Source of the DNA: Torreya grandis | Lineage: Eukaryota; Streptophyta; Pinopsida; Cupressales; Taxaceae | Length of the DNA stretch: 64,000 nt | Assembly (NCBI GenBank): GCA_037957365.1 | Contig: JARHVA010001425.1 | Span: forward strand, 2,997,501 to 3,061,500 | Direction: 5' to 3' | Position numbers and translations under genes: made by a program | The notes under the pieces: model-generated | The model's database searches: none | The model's input: only the letters and a program-made list of their open reading frames with translations | What the model was told of the DNA's origin: nothing | Shown here: positions 24,745-37,116 of the stretch, in pieces | Numbering within the stretch: position 1 is the first letter of the stretch | Layout of the letters: each line of letters begins with the position of its first letter

Positions 24745-25924
24745 ATGGGCAAGGGCACACATCCTTCTTACCCTCTATTAGACATCAAATATGCACATTT
24801 ACTTCAACAACTACCACATCTCTCACTAGTTGAGTCAAAAGAGTGTGAGTGTGACCTTCTATTGATTTATCTCCACATCTTGACAAGACCAAATCCAAGA
24901 CATAAATAGGAGTGTGCCAAACAAATTATGGAGGCATCTTCCCAATGGGGATTCTTCCAAACCATCAACCATAGATTGCCTCCCACCCTCATTCACCACC
25001 TATGCACACACACCACCAAACTCTTTTCCTTACCATTTTAAGTGAAGAATAATGAGCTCATTTCCTACATGTGGGTGACTCTAGTAGGAGTAGACCAACT
25101 AAAAAAATCTAATTGGATGAAATCCTTTCATTTCCCCCCTCATTCTATCAAATCCAACTCCCACTCCCACTCCAGAGATTCTACACATCACATCCTCATG
25201 CAGGACATATATTTTAAAACTCTCAGGTAAATAAGTAAAATTTTCATATCTATATAATTAGGTTTAACCACATTTGAATTATTTTATAATTATTGATAGA
25301 GTGACAATTGAAGAATATGGCAGAGCAATCAGTAAAATTGGCTATGAGGTTATGGATGCATTAGCATCACATATGGGCTCAAGGCCACATTATTTGAGTG
25401 ATTGTTATTATGATAGTAATTAATTCATAATATTAAACTTTTATACTCCTTGCATAAATCCATGGGTAGTCTATGGGATATAACTCCACATAGATAATGA
25501 TCTCATCACCATCCTCCTCCAAGATCAAGTTGGGGGCCTTCATATCCTCAAAGACAATAAGTGGATGAATGTTCAACCCCACAATAATGATATTGTAATT
25601 AACATTGGTGATGTCTTGAAGGTGTGTATTTTCCTAACATCAATATTTGTGACATGACGTGTTAAATTAATCTCATGATAGCCTTTGGTTATGATGATAC
25701 ATGCATGGAGCAATGATTTTTATAAGCACACCAAACATAGACTCATTGTGAATTAGAATGAAGAGAGGATATCGGTGGGGTATTTTGTATTCCAATTTAG
25801 GGATAATATCATACTCAACCCACACCATCATAATTATAGAGCCTTCACCCCCAAATATTTCAAGGCACAAGTTCAGGAAGACTTGATACTCACAGTTTCT
25901 AAGATCGGCCTTCCTCACTTTTAG
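24745..25924 (+). pseudogene. 2-oxoglutarate/Fe(II)-dependent dioxygenase pseudogene, 3 exons
   Basis: Three blocks read in one consistent frame: 24745-25226, 25300-25621 and 25703-25924, together 341 codons, a normal length for this plant oxidase superfamily. Exon 1 has Q-W-G-F-F-Q-T-I-N-H and L-F-S-L-P-F. Exon 2 has E-Y-G-R-A-I, N-F-Y-T-P-C, the iron ligands H-I-D (25487-25495), L-L-Q-D-Q-V-G-G-L and I-N-I-G-D. Exon 3 has W-S-N-D-F-Y-K, the distal His ligand (25736-25738), the R-x-S pair for 2-oxoglutarate, and F-K-A-Q-V-Q-E-D-L. Intron 1 is GT...AG; the second acceptor reads AT. In-frame stops lie at 24907, 25039, 25421, 25481 and 25754, with no frameshift. Such enzymes hydroxylate hormones or specialised metabolites in the cytosol. 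The exact substrate class is not determinable. Confidence 0.85.
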
Positions 25925-28238
25925 ATAAATTAGACAACAATTTACTTAATTTAATTACATTATCAATGTCATCATGATATATTTACAAATTAATTCAATA
26001 AGTGTTACAATTTTAAATTTTTTTGGTGATGCTTCTCTAAAAATGAAAATCTATGAGATAAAATGAAAAATAATCTTTTGTTGTTATTAGTGCTAATTTA
26101 TAACCATCCACTTAGTTCTAATTTTTGACCATCCACTTCAATGAAATTATATCCTATATTAAATTTTATATTTATTTTAGAAAATAAATAAAAGTTTTTA
26201 TAGTAAAGAGTACATTGGAAGAAGTTACTGTAGGAGAATTTGCATTTATATCCCAAACCCCTAATAGTTTGGTTTCAGATCCAACCCAATTCCCCCTTAG
26301 GCTTGTTATAATGGAGCATCAAACCTATAAAATAATTGAGGTTTTAGGTTTTGATACAATTGAAAGAATATTCTAATTAACAAACCCCCTTTAATAGCCT
26401 TTTCAAATAAAGTGGGCTATGCACTTTTGTCATCAAAATTACCTTTACTTTGTTGGGTGACATTTTTTTAAATACATATTTAGTGCAGTTGTATTTGGTT
26501 GTCAGAGGTGACTTAGTTTTAAGAATTTTAGTAAGTATTTGTGTTTTTGTTTATTTTTGAATTAATATTGTTTAATAAGTATAAAAATATTAAATAAATT
26601 AGATTATTAATGATATACAATTTATTAAATATTTTGATTGCAACTTGTTAAATATAATAATATATTTTATTTAGAAAATATTAGGAAAAAGATAATTTAG
26701 TTTATATTTTGAGATTTAGTAGGTTTGAGATTAGGTAAAGTCATATAAAATTCACCAACACATGTCTGTGATTGCTTGGGTCTAAGAACATAGTTTTTAC
26801 CAGTGAATAGACAAGTCCTATGAATGTGGATAACTTGGAAATCTAGATTTATTTAGTTACTGTTATCTTGTTCAAATGTAAAATTGATGCATAATGATTA
26901 TTTTATTACCTATGCCTATATCTACTCAAAGTGCTAAGATATTATGATATTATCAATGCCATGAAAAAATATGTATTTTCTTTTTCCTTGCTTCAAATCC
27001 TAGCTATACATTAATAAACAATGTAAATTAGGACAAGGGAATGGGTTGGGTTGAGCTAACCTTAGACAGCCTCATGCGACTAAGTATTGTTAACATATCC
27101 AATACTTCAAGAAGGGAAATCAAACTGCATGTAGTTCTTTCACCTAGTTTGATTATACAATTGTGCTTCTTCATTATGTGTAAGCAACTAATAACTTGGA
27201 TTTTCTACTCAATAATGTTCACCCTTGACTTGACTTGAGGTGCTTTTGACTTGGCTTATGACTACTCTTAGTGAATGATCTTGAATTTGAAAGAATAGAG
27301 TAAATTTGTTTAATATTCAAGTGTATAAGTGCTTAATAGATACTGTTAAGATAAGGAATAATGAATGACACTAATTTTTTTTTATATGAGTCTAATTGGG
27401 TAAACTCTCATGCTAGGCCATCTTAAAAGTGTGTACTGACCCTTATGGATGTTTCAAATTTTAAAAACTTGGTGTGAGGATAACTCAGTGATAGCTGAAT
27501 AAGTCTATATTGTTAAGTTGTTTGACTTCACCAGACTTATATTAAGAAGTAGGGATGGTTGTCTTATGGCAAAAAATAGTTTAAGAGATGATATAAAGTA
27601 GTTTGAGTAATAACATGACAACTCTTGTGTAGTAACAATGATAAATAGAGGGGCCAATCTCGTATAGAGATAAATAATTTTAAGAATGATAAATAATAAC
27701 TTTGAATATGAGCACAAGTCAAGTGGTTTGAGGTATGTCAAGAATTAACATTGTCAAATACTTATGACTAGATTTAGGTATCTACAGATTACGAGTTTGG
27801 TGTATTATCCAAGTTTAATGTAGTTTTGAGTTTTGTGATAAAATTAAAACTAAATATTAAATTAATTTTTTACACCCATGAGAGGGCCTAATGGTGAATA
27901 ACTTGTGCTCTTTATAGGCTCGTATTTGAAGCATAGTTAGGTGCCTCTTGCATACTGAGAGTATGAGGTGTCTTATATACTATAAGCTACCTTACATATC
28001 ATAACTAAGGCACCTACCATGGTGGCCTTTAAAAAGATTCCATTCCCATTTTTAATAAAAAAATTGAATATTAAATTATATATAAATTGAAAAGAAAGTA
28101 TTTATTGGTGTTATAATGAAGGTTTTATTATTAATTAAGTTGGCATATTGAAACTACTTATAAGGCACATATTTGTGTTATAGGTAATGGGATCTTAATC
28201 AAATTGCAACATAAATATTCATAAACATTTAACAAGAG

Positions 28239-28240
<2 letters not shown>
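25925..28240. other. Intergenic sequence, nothing recognised
   Basis: AT-rich DNA downstream of the dioxygenase pseudogene. I looked for further exons, LTR ends and tails and saw none that I can defend. Confidence 0.4.
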
Positions 28241-28280
<40 letters not shown>

Positions 28281-28306
28281 GTATGTATATATATATATAT
28301 ATATAT

Positions 28307-28353
<47 letters not shown>

Positions 28354-28361
28354 CATACACG

Positions 28362-28394
<33 letters not shown>

Positions 28395-28395
28395 G

Positions 28396-28427
<32 letters not shown>

Positions 28428-28614
28428 TATAGATATATATACATATAATCTATATATATATGTATACATATGTATATATATATCTATACATATATATATA
28501 TATACATATACATATATATATATATACATATACATATGTATATATATATATGTATAGATATATATATACATATGTATATATATATATATATACATATATA
28601 TACATATACATATG

Positions 28615-28653
<39 letters not shown>

Positions 28654-28725
28654 ACATATGTATATATATCTATACATACATACATATATATATACACACA
28701 CACATATATGTATACATATATATGT

Positions 28726-28757
<32 letters not shown>
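28241..28757. repeat. Compound (AC)n / (AT)n microsatellite
   Basis: About 517 bp made almost only of alternating purine-pyrimidine dinucleotides. AC runs lie at 28241-28272, 28309-28344 and 28724-28751, with (AT)n, TATG and TACA variants between. Apparent open frames across it on both strands (Tyr-Ile, Thr-His and Cys-Val repeats) are artefacts of the dinucleotide repeat. Such DNA can extrude cruciforms (AT part) or adopt Z-form (AC part). Confidence 0.97.
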
Positions 28758-30369
28758 GACCATGAAAGGGTTTCATACAGGTATTTTGAATATTGGGTTG
28801 TTTGGAAATATTTATTAGGATATCATAATGCAAAATAAGCTAAAACAATAAGACGAATCTAACTCAAAAAATTTAGAGAAAATAAAACCTCCAAATAACC
28901 ATCAAGTTTCATTTCTAGTCACCATAACTATGGAGTATATGGTTCTAGGAAGGGTAAGGGTGAATAATTTTTTTTTGAGACTATGTTCATTAAATTTGGG
29001 GCCTTGTTTCCAATTAAATTTTGCACCCATATTTGTGTGTTAGTGTGATGTGTAGTATGTTACAAATAGTGAGAAATTTAATGACATAAAGGGATCACCT
29101 CCAAGTTGTGGGACCTTGGCAAATTGAGGTGAACTTCTGAAGAAGGCTAGCTTCCTTTCACTAAGCTCAATGTAACTGAATATTAATAGTTCACATTAAA
29201 ACACTACTTTTTAGTGATATCACTCCTAACTAGGGTTTGAATTATGAGAATTTTTTTTTTAGAAATGAATTTGTAAAACTTGAAAATGGTGATTACACCA
29301 AATGATTATAGTGGAAATTAGTGCTTGCTTTGTATGAACATAGTAGAATGTTTAATATGCTGAGTTTTTTAAAGCAAAATCTTACACAAATATGAGATCA
29401 AAGGCAATATAGAATCTTTATCAAATAAGGATCACATTTCTTTATTCTTTATCAATGACTTTTCAAAAAGGCATTTATAATACCACAGATGAATTTATGT
29501 GACTAAAACAAGAGTCAAAGCATTCACAAAATTGACAAATAATTGTGCATACACAAATAAGACACACACAAGGAGCAAAAAAATTTAATGTATTATCATT
29601 CTCTAGGTTACAACATGTAGATCAATTATTCAAAATGTAGAATAATTTATCCAATAGCAAATAGATAGATGGGTTACGTTGAGGTACCCATATTTATACA
29701 AAATACTCTCTTGAAAGAGAAGTAGTTATCAAAATCCTACTCCAAATTAAAGAGCAAGAAAATTTGATAAATTCATGCAAATGACATTCTCTTCAATTAT
29801 GAATGGCATCCTTAGTGAGGTAGATGACTGGAATAAGAAACATGCAACTACTGGGTGCTTTAATAATTATTAGAGGAATGGAGAAATCTATTGAAAACTT
29901 TATAAAAACATCCTCTTTGTTTGAGTTCATTTTTTTTTATATTTTTCAAGTAATGAGGTGCCAAAATGAACTAGTACTTAGCTAAGTTGAATGATTTTAG
30001 GTATTTTAGGTTATAACTTACAAAAACCTAATTTATATTTTCTAGTTGAGACTTTTACAAAATTTTAAGTCATCTAAATTTGACAAAATGGAAAGTGTAA
30101 ATTATAACATGAATTTTTGAAATTTATGAAACTCAAACTTTGTCAAAAAGAAAAGTGAAATTTACACTTTTCACGTTTACAACTTAAAGCCTATCAAAAA
30201 GATACTTGAAAATTAAAAGTGGGTCTTTTTCTAAAAGATCTTCCAAAATGATAGTTGCAATTTGTAACCTATAGTTTTATAATGTCTCTTACAACAAAGA
30301 AATGTAATTTATAGAATGTATTTTCACAATTAATTGAAAGAGTTGGTCTAAAACCATGAACTTTGAAGA
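28758..30369. other. Intergenic sequence, nothing recognised
   Basis: AT-rich with several A and T runs. From 30050 to 30340 there are many copies of short phrases such as TTACAACTT and AAAGTG, loosely recalling the 87-bp minisatellite at 34.8-35.4 kb, but no clear tandem period. Confidence 0.35.
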
Positions 30370-33300
30370 TTCATTGTCCTTCTTTGCTTGTATTTTTTCA
30401 ATGTAATCATCAAAGCATTTAAAGATCTCTTGGAGGTGATCTTATTTAGGACCAAGTGAATATAGGTTGCTCATCTCACATTCTACCATTATTTCAAAGA
30501 GTTCTCTAAATGCAACTATGTATACTTGAGTGTCTTTCCCCATCTAATCTAGTGTATTGTGATACCTAATGAATCGGTGGATGGAACTCAAGTGGAATGT
30601 TGTATCCCATGCTGACTATCTCTTGACCACTCTTTTGAATTTATATTGAACCTATTTAATTGAAAGGATTTGATCTTGATGATATATTACTTCACATGAA
30701 AATCTACTAAAAAAATCTTTAATGTCATAAATTGTATCCATGGCCTTATCACATGTAGCTTTGGCCTTATTAATACTCTCAGTGAGTATCTTGATTCTAA
30801 AATGGGCTGCCCTATCTATGTTCTCATGATATGCATCACTTTTTACTATCTTCTCTAAAATAAGGGTATCAATGTCAATTAGGTCAACAACTTACAATTT
30901 TGGGAATAATAATTTCAACCTTTCAAGCTCTTCTTCATATTTTATTATTTATGCTTTCAAGGATGCCTGATCATCTTTCAAAGTCTTGTAATAGTCCATT
31001 GCTAGATCAATTACTCTATTTCCTTTTGTGATAATATCCTCAACCTAGTCTTTTTTGGCCCTTCCCATACTGGTAATCTTTATCACCACTTCAAGTGTTT
31101 CTTTTTTGAGGAACTGAGTAAGAGACTAGTTGGTTGGGCTATTAGCTCTATAAACTTCTTTAGAACAGTTATCAATTGCTCAACTGCATTATTTAATTCA
31201 TATTTTGTGACCTTGTCACTATCCATCTTATCAAAAATAGAGGTAATATTTGATTGAATATCAAGTTTCAATCCCTCTCTTATAGGATGACCAAGGTGCA
31301 CTTTGGATATTTGACAATCCCCCACCACTAGATCTTCTTTTTGTTTATTTGGTGGGAGGACTGCAATTTCCACATATCTCTCCCTTGATGAATCATATGA
31401 TATGATGGACATGGTTTTAGGGCTTACCTTTTATATTTTGGATTCCTCTAATAGGACAAAGTCAAGTGTGTTAGGTGACACCATTTTCTTTCATTTTTTT
31501 CATCAATAATTATGCTAGCCATTTTGGGGTGGAATATTGCAAGTCTGATACTATCATCTATGAATTTGTATATGAAGTTGATACACTAGTGGTTGCTATG
31601 ACAAGTGCTATATCCATCACTAATGTTATTTCTAAATCCTCAACTAATGATTTTACTATCTCTTTCCCATATATGGGTTGAGAACCCATAGTTGTATCTG
31701 TGGGTCCTTCTATCTCCACTTCTTGGGTGGGGGTTTGGGTTACTAATGGAATGGAAAAGATGGGTATTTGTATGGGTAAAGTGGGTATTGATGTTCTTAT
31801 TGAGGGTGCGGGAGTTGGGAGTGACATGAGTGGAGGGATAGGTATAGGTAGTTGAAATAGGGTAACCTATATAAGTGTGAAATATAGGATAGTGAATGAA
31901 TCAATCAATGTGGTGGAAATACTCAGAGTTGATTAAATGGGGAGTGTGATGGGAGATGAAAATGAATCATTAGCTACCCTAGTGGTTGGGATGGCTAGTG
32001 GGATTGTAGTCAAGATACCTATATCTACAATAATGTATTGTTGGGTGGTGTTAATGATTAACATAATAGTAGTGGATATGGGAGATGAGGTGGAAGTGAT
32101 TGTGGAAGAGGGAGGTGAAGGTAGAGTTTGGGTGTCCACTTATGTTGATTGAATTTCTACCTAGGAAGTAATTTGCACAAGTGGGTTAGGTGAAGGTGCA
32201 ATCACTTGTACTGGAAGACTGGTGGAAATAGGAAGGGTAACTATTTGGGCTAATTGGGTAGTGAAAACATGAGGTGGGGATACTAGAGTTGGTTGAACAA
32301 TAAAGACAAAAGGGGAAACTATTTATAATTTTTGAAAAATAGTTGTGCCCTTGATGGAAGGTAGAATTTACTGATCAATTTGCTATGTTACTACTTCTTA
32401 ATAACTAGATTAACCTCTTTTATCCTTTTGTTTTTACTTTTGTTTATGTGATACAACTGGCCTATTTGCCTGATTTGTTGGGGTTCTATTGATGAAACCC
32501 TATGTTGTTGTTTCCACACCCTTCTCCTTCACCTCTATCAACTTATCATTAATACTAAGGGTCTCCTTGCTAACCTTGACCCCTTTTTTCCTTAACTAGT
32601 TAATTATTATATTTATTACATGGGTGGTCCTATTTATCAATGAGAAGGATTCAAGCATGGACCATCTGACTAGTGGAAGAGGTTTGGAAAAGATCTTGTT
32701 ATCATAGTATACCTTGTCAACTGGAGATTCATCATCTTTTAAGTCATCAAGGACTGGTACCATGTTGTAAGTTTTGATTTATTCTAAGGTGATTTTGGAA
32801 TAATTTCTTAGTCTCACTTCCTCTTCATATTGCATGTCTTCCTAGTAATATTTGTAAAAATGAATGTGGGAATATATGGTGATCTTCAATATACTAATAA
32901 TATGGCTAGTCACATCATAGAATGGCCTTACATCGAGAGATATTATGGTCATTTGAGTCATCTTAACATCTGTACATTTGGTTTTTGATAGGGAAGATCA
33001 TGTATGCCTCCCTATGCTGATGGGGAAGTGGATCCCTGACTTATGTTTGCTTGATAACAATTTGTGAGTTTCTACAAGATTCCTCACAAGTTCCATTAGA
33101 GCCTATCTATCACTTACATACCTTGCAAGGGTGTAAGGATAACCACTTAATACTCCCACTTTGATGTGTGAATATGTTGGGAATTGAATGAAACATGACC
33201 CCCAATTTATGATCTCAAAAGTTGTAGCATCAGAGACTATTCTCTTTTCTAGCTCCATATCAAACATAATTATGATGCAATATATAAAAGCATCATTGAA

Positions 33301-34090
33301 CCTTCTAAATTTTTTATTTCTAGTACTGTGTTCAATCCTAAGAATGCCCTTTCTTTTGCTAATATGTAGACCAAGTATGAGATCATGTAGAACCTACTTG
33401 TAGTTTGGACTTCCATCAATTATTTGTGGATGGAGTCAAAAATAAATTGGGCCCAATGAATATACTATTTATTTTGGTGGATCACCTAGATGTATTGGTA
33501 CATCCAATTCTGATAGTTCCTGTCATTCATGTTCCTAGTAACTCTATGTAAGAGTATGATTATCTCACCCAATTCATTTTTGAAGTCTATTTTTGCTAGG
33601 GTTTTAAGTAGTCTTGTAGATGTGGGTCTAGAGGTTTTTAGCCATTGCTTATTTAGAACCTCTGGATATATAGTATTGTTATCTTGATAAAAATTCTTTA
33701 AAGAGTTAGGGGTTATATCAATATAACTCTCATACTCTAGAACCAAGAACTGAATATCTATGAAATTAGGGTCAAGGTTTATAATTCTCTCCTTTATCAT
33801 TCACTACTTCCCTATTCTTTGCATCATAGTGTTTTTATAATATGATCACAAGCTCAAGGATCTACACTGATAGTGGGAAGGCTACTACCTTAGGTAATTC
33901 ACTATCGTAAATGCTTTAAATCCAATCATTCTTAAATTTAACATTTACCCTATTCTAGAAATCATCCAAGTCTGTGTGACCTAGATTTGTGTATATGCTA
34001 TCATTATTATTAGAGTCTAGTATATGTGGGAAAACCATGTCCCTTTGATTTGAACCTCATTTCCTTTCATGACATAGGTTTTGGGACATG
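30370..34090 (-). pseudogene. Unrecognised protein relic with Pro/Thr-rich linker and coiled coil
   Basis: Minus-strand reading pieces join into one long decayed protein. The N-terminal part (about 34090-32700) is best seen at 33800-33486, 104 codons, ending N-D-R-N-Y-Q-N-W-M-Y, and continues after a stop with W-A-Q-F-I-F-D-S-I-H-K and F-Y-M-I-S-Y-L-V. The middle (about 32300-31560) is rich in Pro, Thr, Ser and Ile and contains open pieces at 32139-31933 and 31827-31558. Next, 31412-31083 includes V-H-L-G-H-P-I-R-E. The C-terminal part (about 31080-30400) is Lys/Glu/Leu-rich and probably coiled coil. I do not recognise the family. Its degree of decay and setting suggest an extra ORF of a transposable element. 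A relic of similar layout occurs at 60560-63799. Confidence 0.5.
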
Positions 34091-34829
34091 TGGTGTGGGA
34101 AAATTGATTGCAGAATTAGCAAGTTTTGGACTTGCAATTATGGGTAAAAATTTTAGTAGGGTTTGGACTTGAAATTACAACTAAAAAGTTTGGTGGGGAT
34201 ATATTTTTCAATTTAAACTAAAATTTTTGGTGGAGTTTGGACTTGAAATTTTCACTTGCAAAAGTTTGATGAAGGTTCCAGTGGGGTTTAGGCTTGTTAT
34301 TACAAGTTGGATTTCCACAGGTTTTGGGAGTTGTTTTTACAATGAAGATTTCCATAGGGTTTGTGTAAAGAATATTGAGGGAATATTCAAGATTTAATTA
34401 ATTTTATCAAACCCTAGATTTCTTACAAGATAGGTAAATGATTAGAAAGATTATTTGATAAGAACTCAATAATGCAAATAAGTTTTTGGGAAAATGCACA
34501 AGTGAAATGAAAACCGTAGATTTTCAAAGCTAAGAATCTTTGCATGATTTAAAAAAAGCTATGATTTGATGTAAAACATAGGTAAAATACAGGAGTACCA
34601 TGCTTGTAGAGGATGATTATGGTGTTCATGGAATTTGGTGAGCATTAGGAGGCGTGGCTTGGTGAGCTCTTGAAAAACTTCTCGATATGTATAGATCCAA
34701 ACACATTTTTTAAAATTTGAATAATGATTTCAAAAAAACCCAATTTTATTAATATATACCTATAATAAATGCTAAGTAGGTTGGCGGTTGGGAAAATGGT
34801 GGGAAAAGTGGGGTTTTAAAGTTGTGGTG
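34091..34829. other. Noncoding stretch with irregular short repeats
   Basis: A phrase close to TTTGGACTTG recurs at 34124, 34162, 34236 and 34287 with uneven spacing (38, 74 and 51 bp). Beyond that nothing is recognised. Confidence 0.45.
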
Positions 34830-35420
34830 AACTTTTACAAGTTTGTAAAATTACATTTTGCATTCTAACCTATGCTTTCTGCTAGATGGTTTGGTGTGAT
34901 GGGAGAGGGAATGTGGAATGTGAGGTGCACTTTACAACTTTACAAGTTACAATATGAAAATAGAGTTCTAATTTCTATGGGTAGGGTAGATGATGGGAAA
35001 TGGAACTTTGATTTCACTTTGCAACTTTACAAGTTGTAAAATGTAACCAAAGCTCTGGTTTTTATGAGCTTAGTAAATGGTGGAAAACAAGGCTCAAGTT
35101 TCACTTTAAAACTTTACAAGTTACAAAGTGTATATAGAGTTCTAGTTTTTGTAAGTGTAGTGAATGGCAGAAAGTGGGCTTCTACTTGCAATTTGTAACT
35201 TTCAAAGTTACAAATTGTAAATCAGAGCTTCAATTTTTACTAGACATTGGGCGAGTGAGAAGTAAAGGTTGGGTTGTAATTTTAAACTTTATAGAGTTGT
35301 AAAATTTCAATCAAACCTCTAGTTTTTCTTAGGTATGGGAAAAGTAGGAAGTGGAGGTTTCGATGTAATTTACAACTTTACAAGTTACAAATTGCATCCA
35401 AATCTATAGTTTTCATTGGT
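34830..35420. repeat. 87-bp minisatellite, about 6.5 diverged units
   Basis: The anchor AACTTTACAAGTT or a close variant occurs at 34830, 34936, 35023, 35110, 35197, 35285 and 35374. Spacings are 106, 87, 87, 87, 88 and 89 bp, which is regular apart from the first unit. Within each unit the anchor is nearly self-complementary and is often extended to TTACAA, so each unit could fold a small hairpin. The second shared block is GAGTTCTAGTTTTT-like and is followed by a purine-rich part. No open frame runs through. Confidence 0.85.
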
Positions 35421-36790
35421 TATTGAAAAAGGGTTTCCTTGGTTAATTGAAGCCTTTTTTTCCAAAAATTTAGTGGGTCTCCCTTAGGGTATAAGATGTT
35501 TTGGCATTTTTGACATAAAAATATCAATAGGCCCCAAAACCTCAATCAATTTTCTAAAATTTCATGTTAATGTTTAGGAAACTATAATTCTTCAAAACCC
35601 AAATTGGGAAGTTAAAAATGGAAATGATAAGGAAACATTTTTTTTTGGGATTGTGTTTAGGGTTAATAAGAGTTTTAAGCATTGACTACTTATTAGGTCC
35701 CTCAATATTTTATAATATCATAAACAACACTTTGATAAATACAATAATGCTTGAACTATATAAACCAATGCTAAGTTTTGTGTAACTACTATGAACTTCA
35801 ATGTTACACTAAATTCTCTTTAAAATGTTTGCTTTATTTCTCTGGAATACTTGTAAATGCTCAATAAATTATTATAGCAATAACTACTAGATACTCTTTC
35901 ATATTTTGTCTAGATGCCTCTGGATGCTTAAATATACTAAGACACATGTCTATTTATAGACTTGTTGAATTCAAATTAGGACCCTATTTATGCACAAAAA
36001 TCATTAAATGAGTGAAAAAACAAATGTTAGTATGACATTATGACTGTTGTCTCACAATTATTTTGTAATAGTCTATCTATGATATATGTATATTTTTAAA
36101 AATATATTGTAAGTGGATAAAATAAATGGATATAAAGTGTTTCCTAAGAGGAAAATGAGATGAAATGAGTGGGCAAGAAGGTAAAGAGTCAAGAAGACTC
36201 TCTATAACTATTGTATAAATTTCATGAAAGAAAGGCTATTGAGTAGAGTTGTTAGTTAATATTCTTCAACCGTATAGATGATATTGAATGTTTCCATACC
36301 TTGTAGCTTTTCTTTGAGATATGGGTGAATACACAAAGTTGGGGGATAATCAAGGTGACACCAAGGGAGAAATATTTTTTTTTGTAAAAGGCGTATGCCT
36401 TTTTAAAAAGGGAATGTGCCCTTTTTTTCAAATTTGTTATGACACCAAGCCAAAAGGGAATATAATATTTTTGTGTGAAAAAGGTGTATGTATTTTATTT
36501 TTTTCCATGTTTTCTAGGTCTTCCTCTTATTTACTAAAACATGTGTTTTGTTTTGTGCCTTGAAAAAGTGAGATTGTATTTTGAGGAGGATGTACATGCT
36601 TTGGTTTGCATCCTGCCAACATAATTTCACATTTTAACCATGGTCTTAGGGATGCTGACTGTTAAATTTCAATTTTGAGGTTTCAATTTATATGTTTTAT
36701 ACATAGGATTTTGAAAGCAAAATTGCATTCAACTCTCTGACATTGCCTTAAAAACTTTTATTTTTATAAATATAGATATAAAAATAAATG
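35421..36790. other. Intergenic sequence upstream of a disrupted ORF
   Basis: No gene was found. At 36390-36440 a short pair of GTATGCCTTTTT and AAAAAGGGAATGTGCCC phrases resembles sequence upstream of the transposase-like gene at 58.8 kb (minus strand). The link is weak. Confidence 0.35.
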
Positions 36791-37050
36791 GACCCATTGC
36801 CTGAAAAAAATGTAGAACAAAATCATGATCAAAACCCTCAATAGTTTGAATTCAGAGAAGAAGGTTAATTATATGAACAATATAATGAAAAACATGAACA
36901 ATTATAAATTTTTATCAATGGTTTGCATCAATCCTCAACTCATAGTGGATGTAGTTCACTTGGGAGTACATTAGAGGCCATTTTAAATGAAGTGGGAAAT
37001 GTCACATCACAACTTGATTTAAAGTTACATCAAAAAAAGGTCATGAAACA
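36791..37050 (+). pseudogene. 5' part of an ORF split by the Copia-2 insertion
   Basis: From ATG 36791 a plus-strand frame runs to the Copia-2 edge with three internal stops (TAG, TAA, TAA). The product is polar, Gln/Glu/Asn-rich, then N-G-L-H-Q-S-S and L-N-E-V-G-N-V. If one copy of the AAACA duplication is removed, the same frame continues at 42849 without a shift. I do not recognise the protein; composition and context suggest a transposable-element gag or similar. Confidence 0.5.
37046..37050 (+). other. Left target-site duplication of Copia-2 (AAACA)
   Basis: AAACA directly before TGTTAGG and again directly after the 3' LTR at 42844-42848. A 5-bp duplication is standard for copia integration and shows the element ends are intact. 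Confidence 0.9.
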
Positions 37051-37116
37051 TGTTAGGTTGTGGAGCTAAAAGCTTCAACTATGCAGACATGGAGGAGGTT
37101 GCTGAGTTCCAGGGAT

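Noticed and set aside
25673..25918. Minus-strand open frame of 81 codons
   Set aside because: It is the antisense shadow of dioxygenase exon 3.
28229..28838. Long overlapping open frames on both strands with Tyr-Ile, Thr-His and Cys-Val repeats
   Set aside because: They are products of the AC/AT dinucleotide repeat and appear in several frames at once.
31937..32152. Plus-strand Val/Gly-rich open frame
   Set aside because: Antisense of the Pro/Thr-rich linker of the minus-strand relic; low-complexity shadow.
36321..36563. 80-codon open frame with Cys/Phe-rich product as a small gene
   Set aside because: T-rich low-complexity sequence; no start context, homology or conservation seen.
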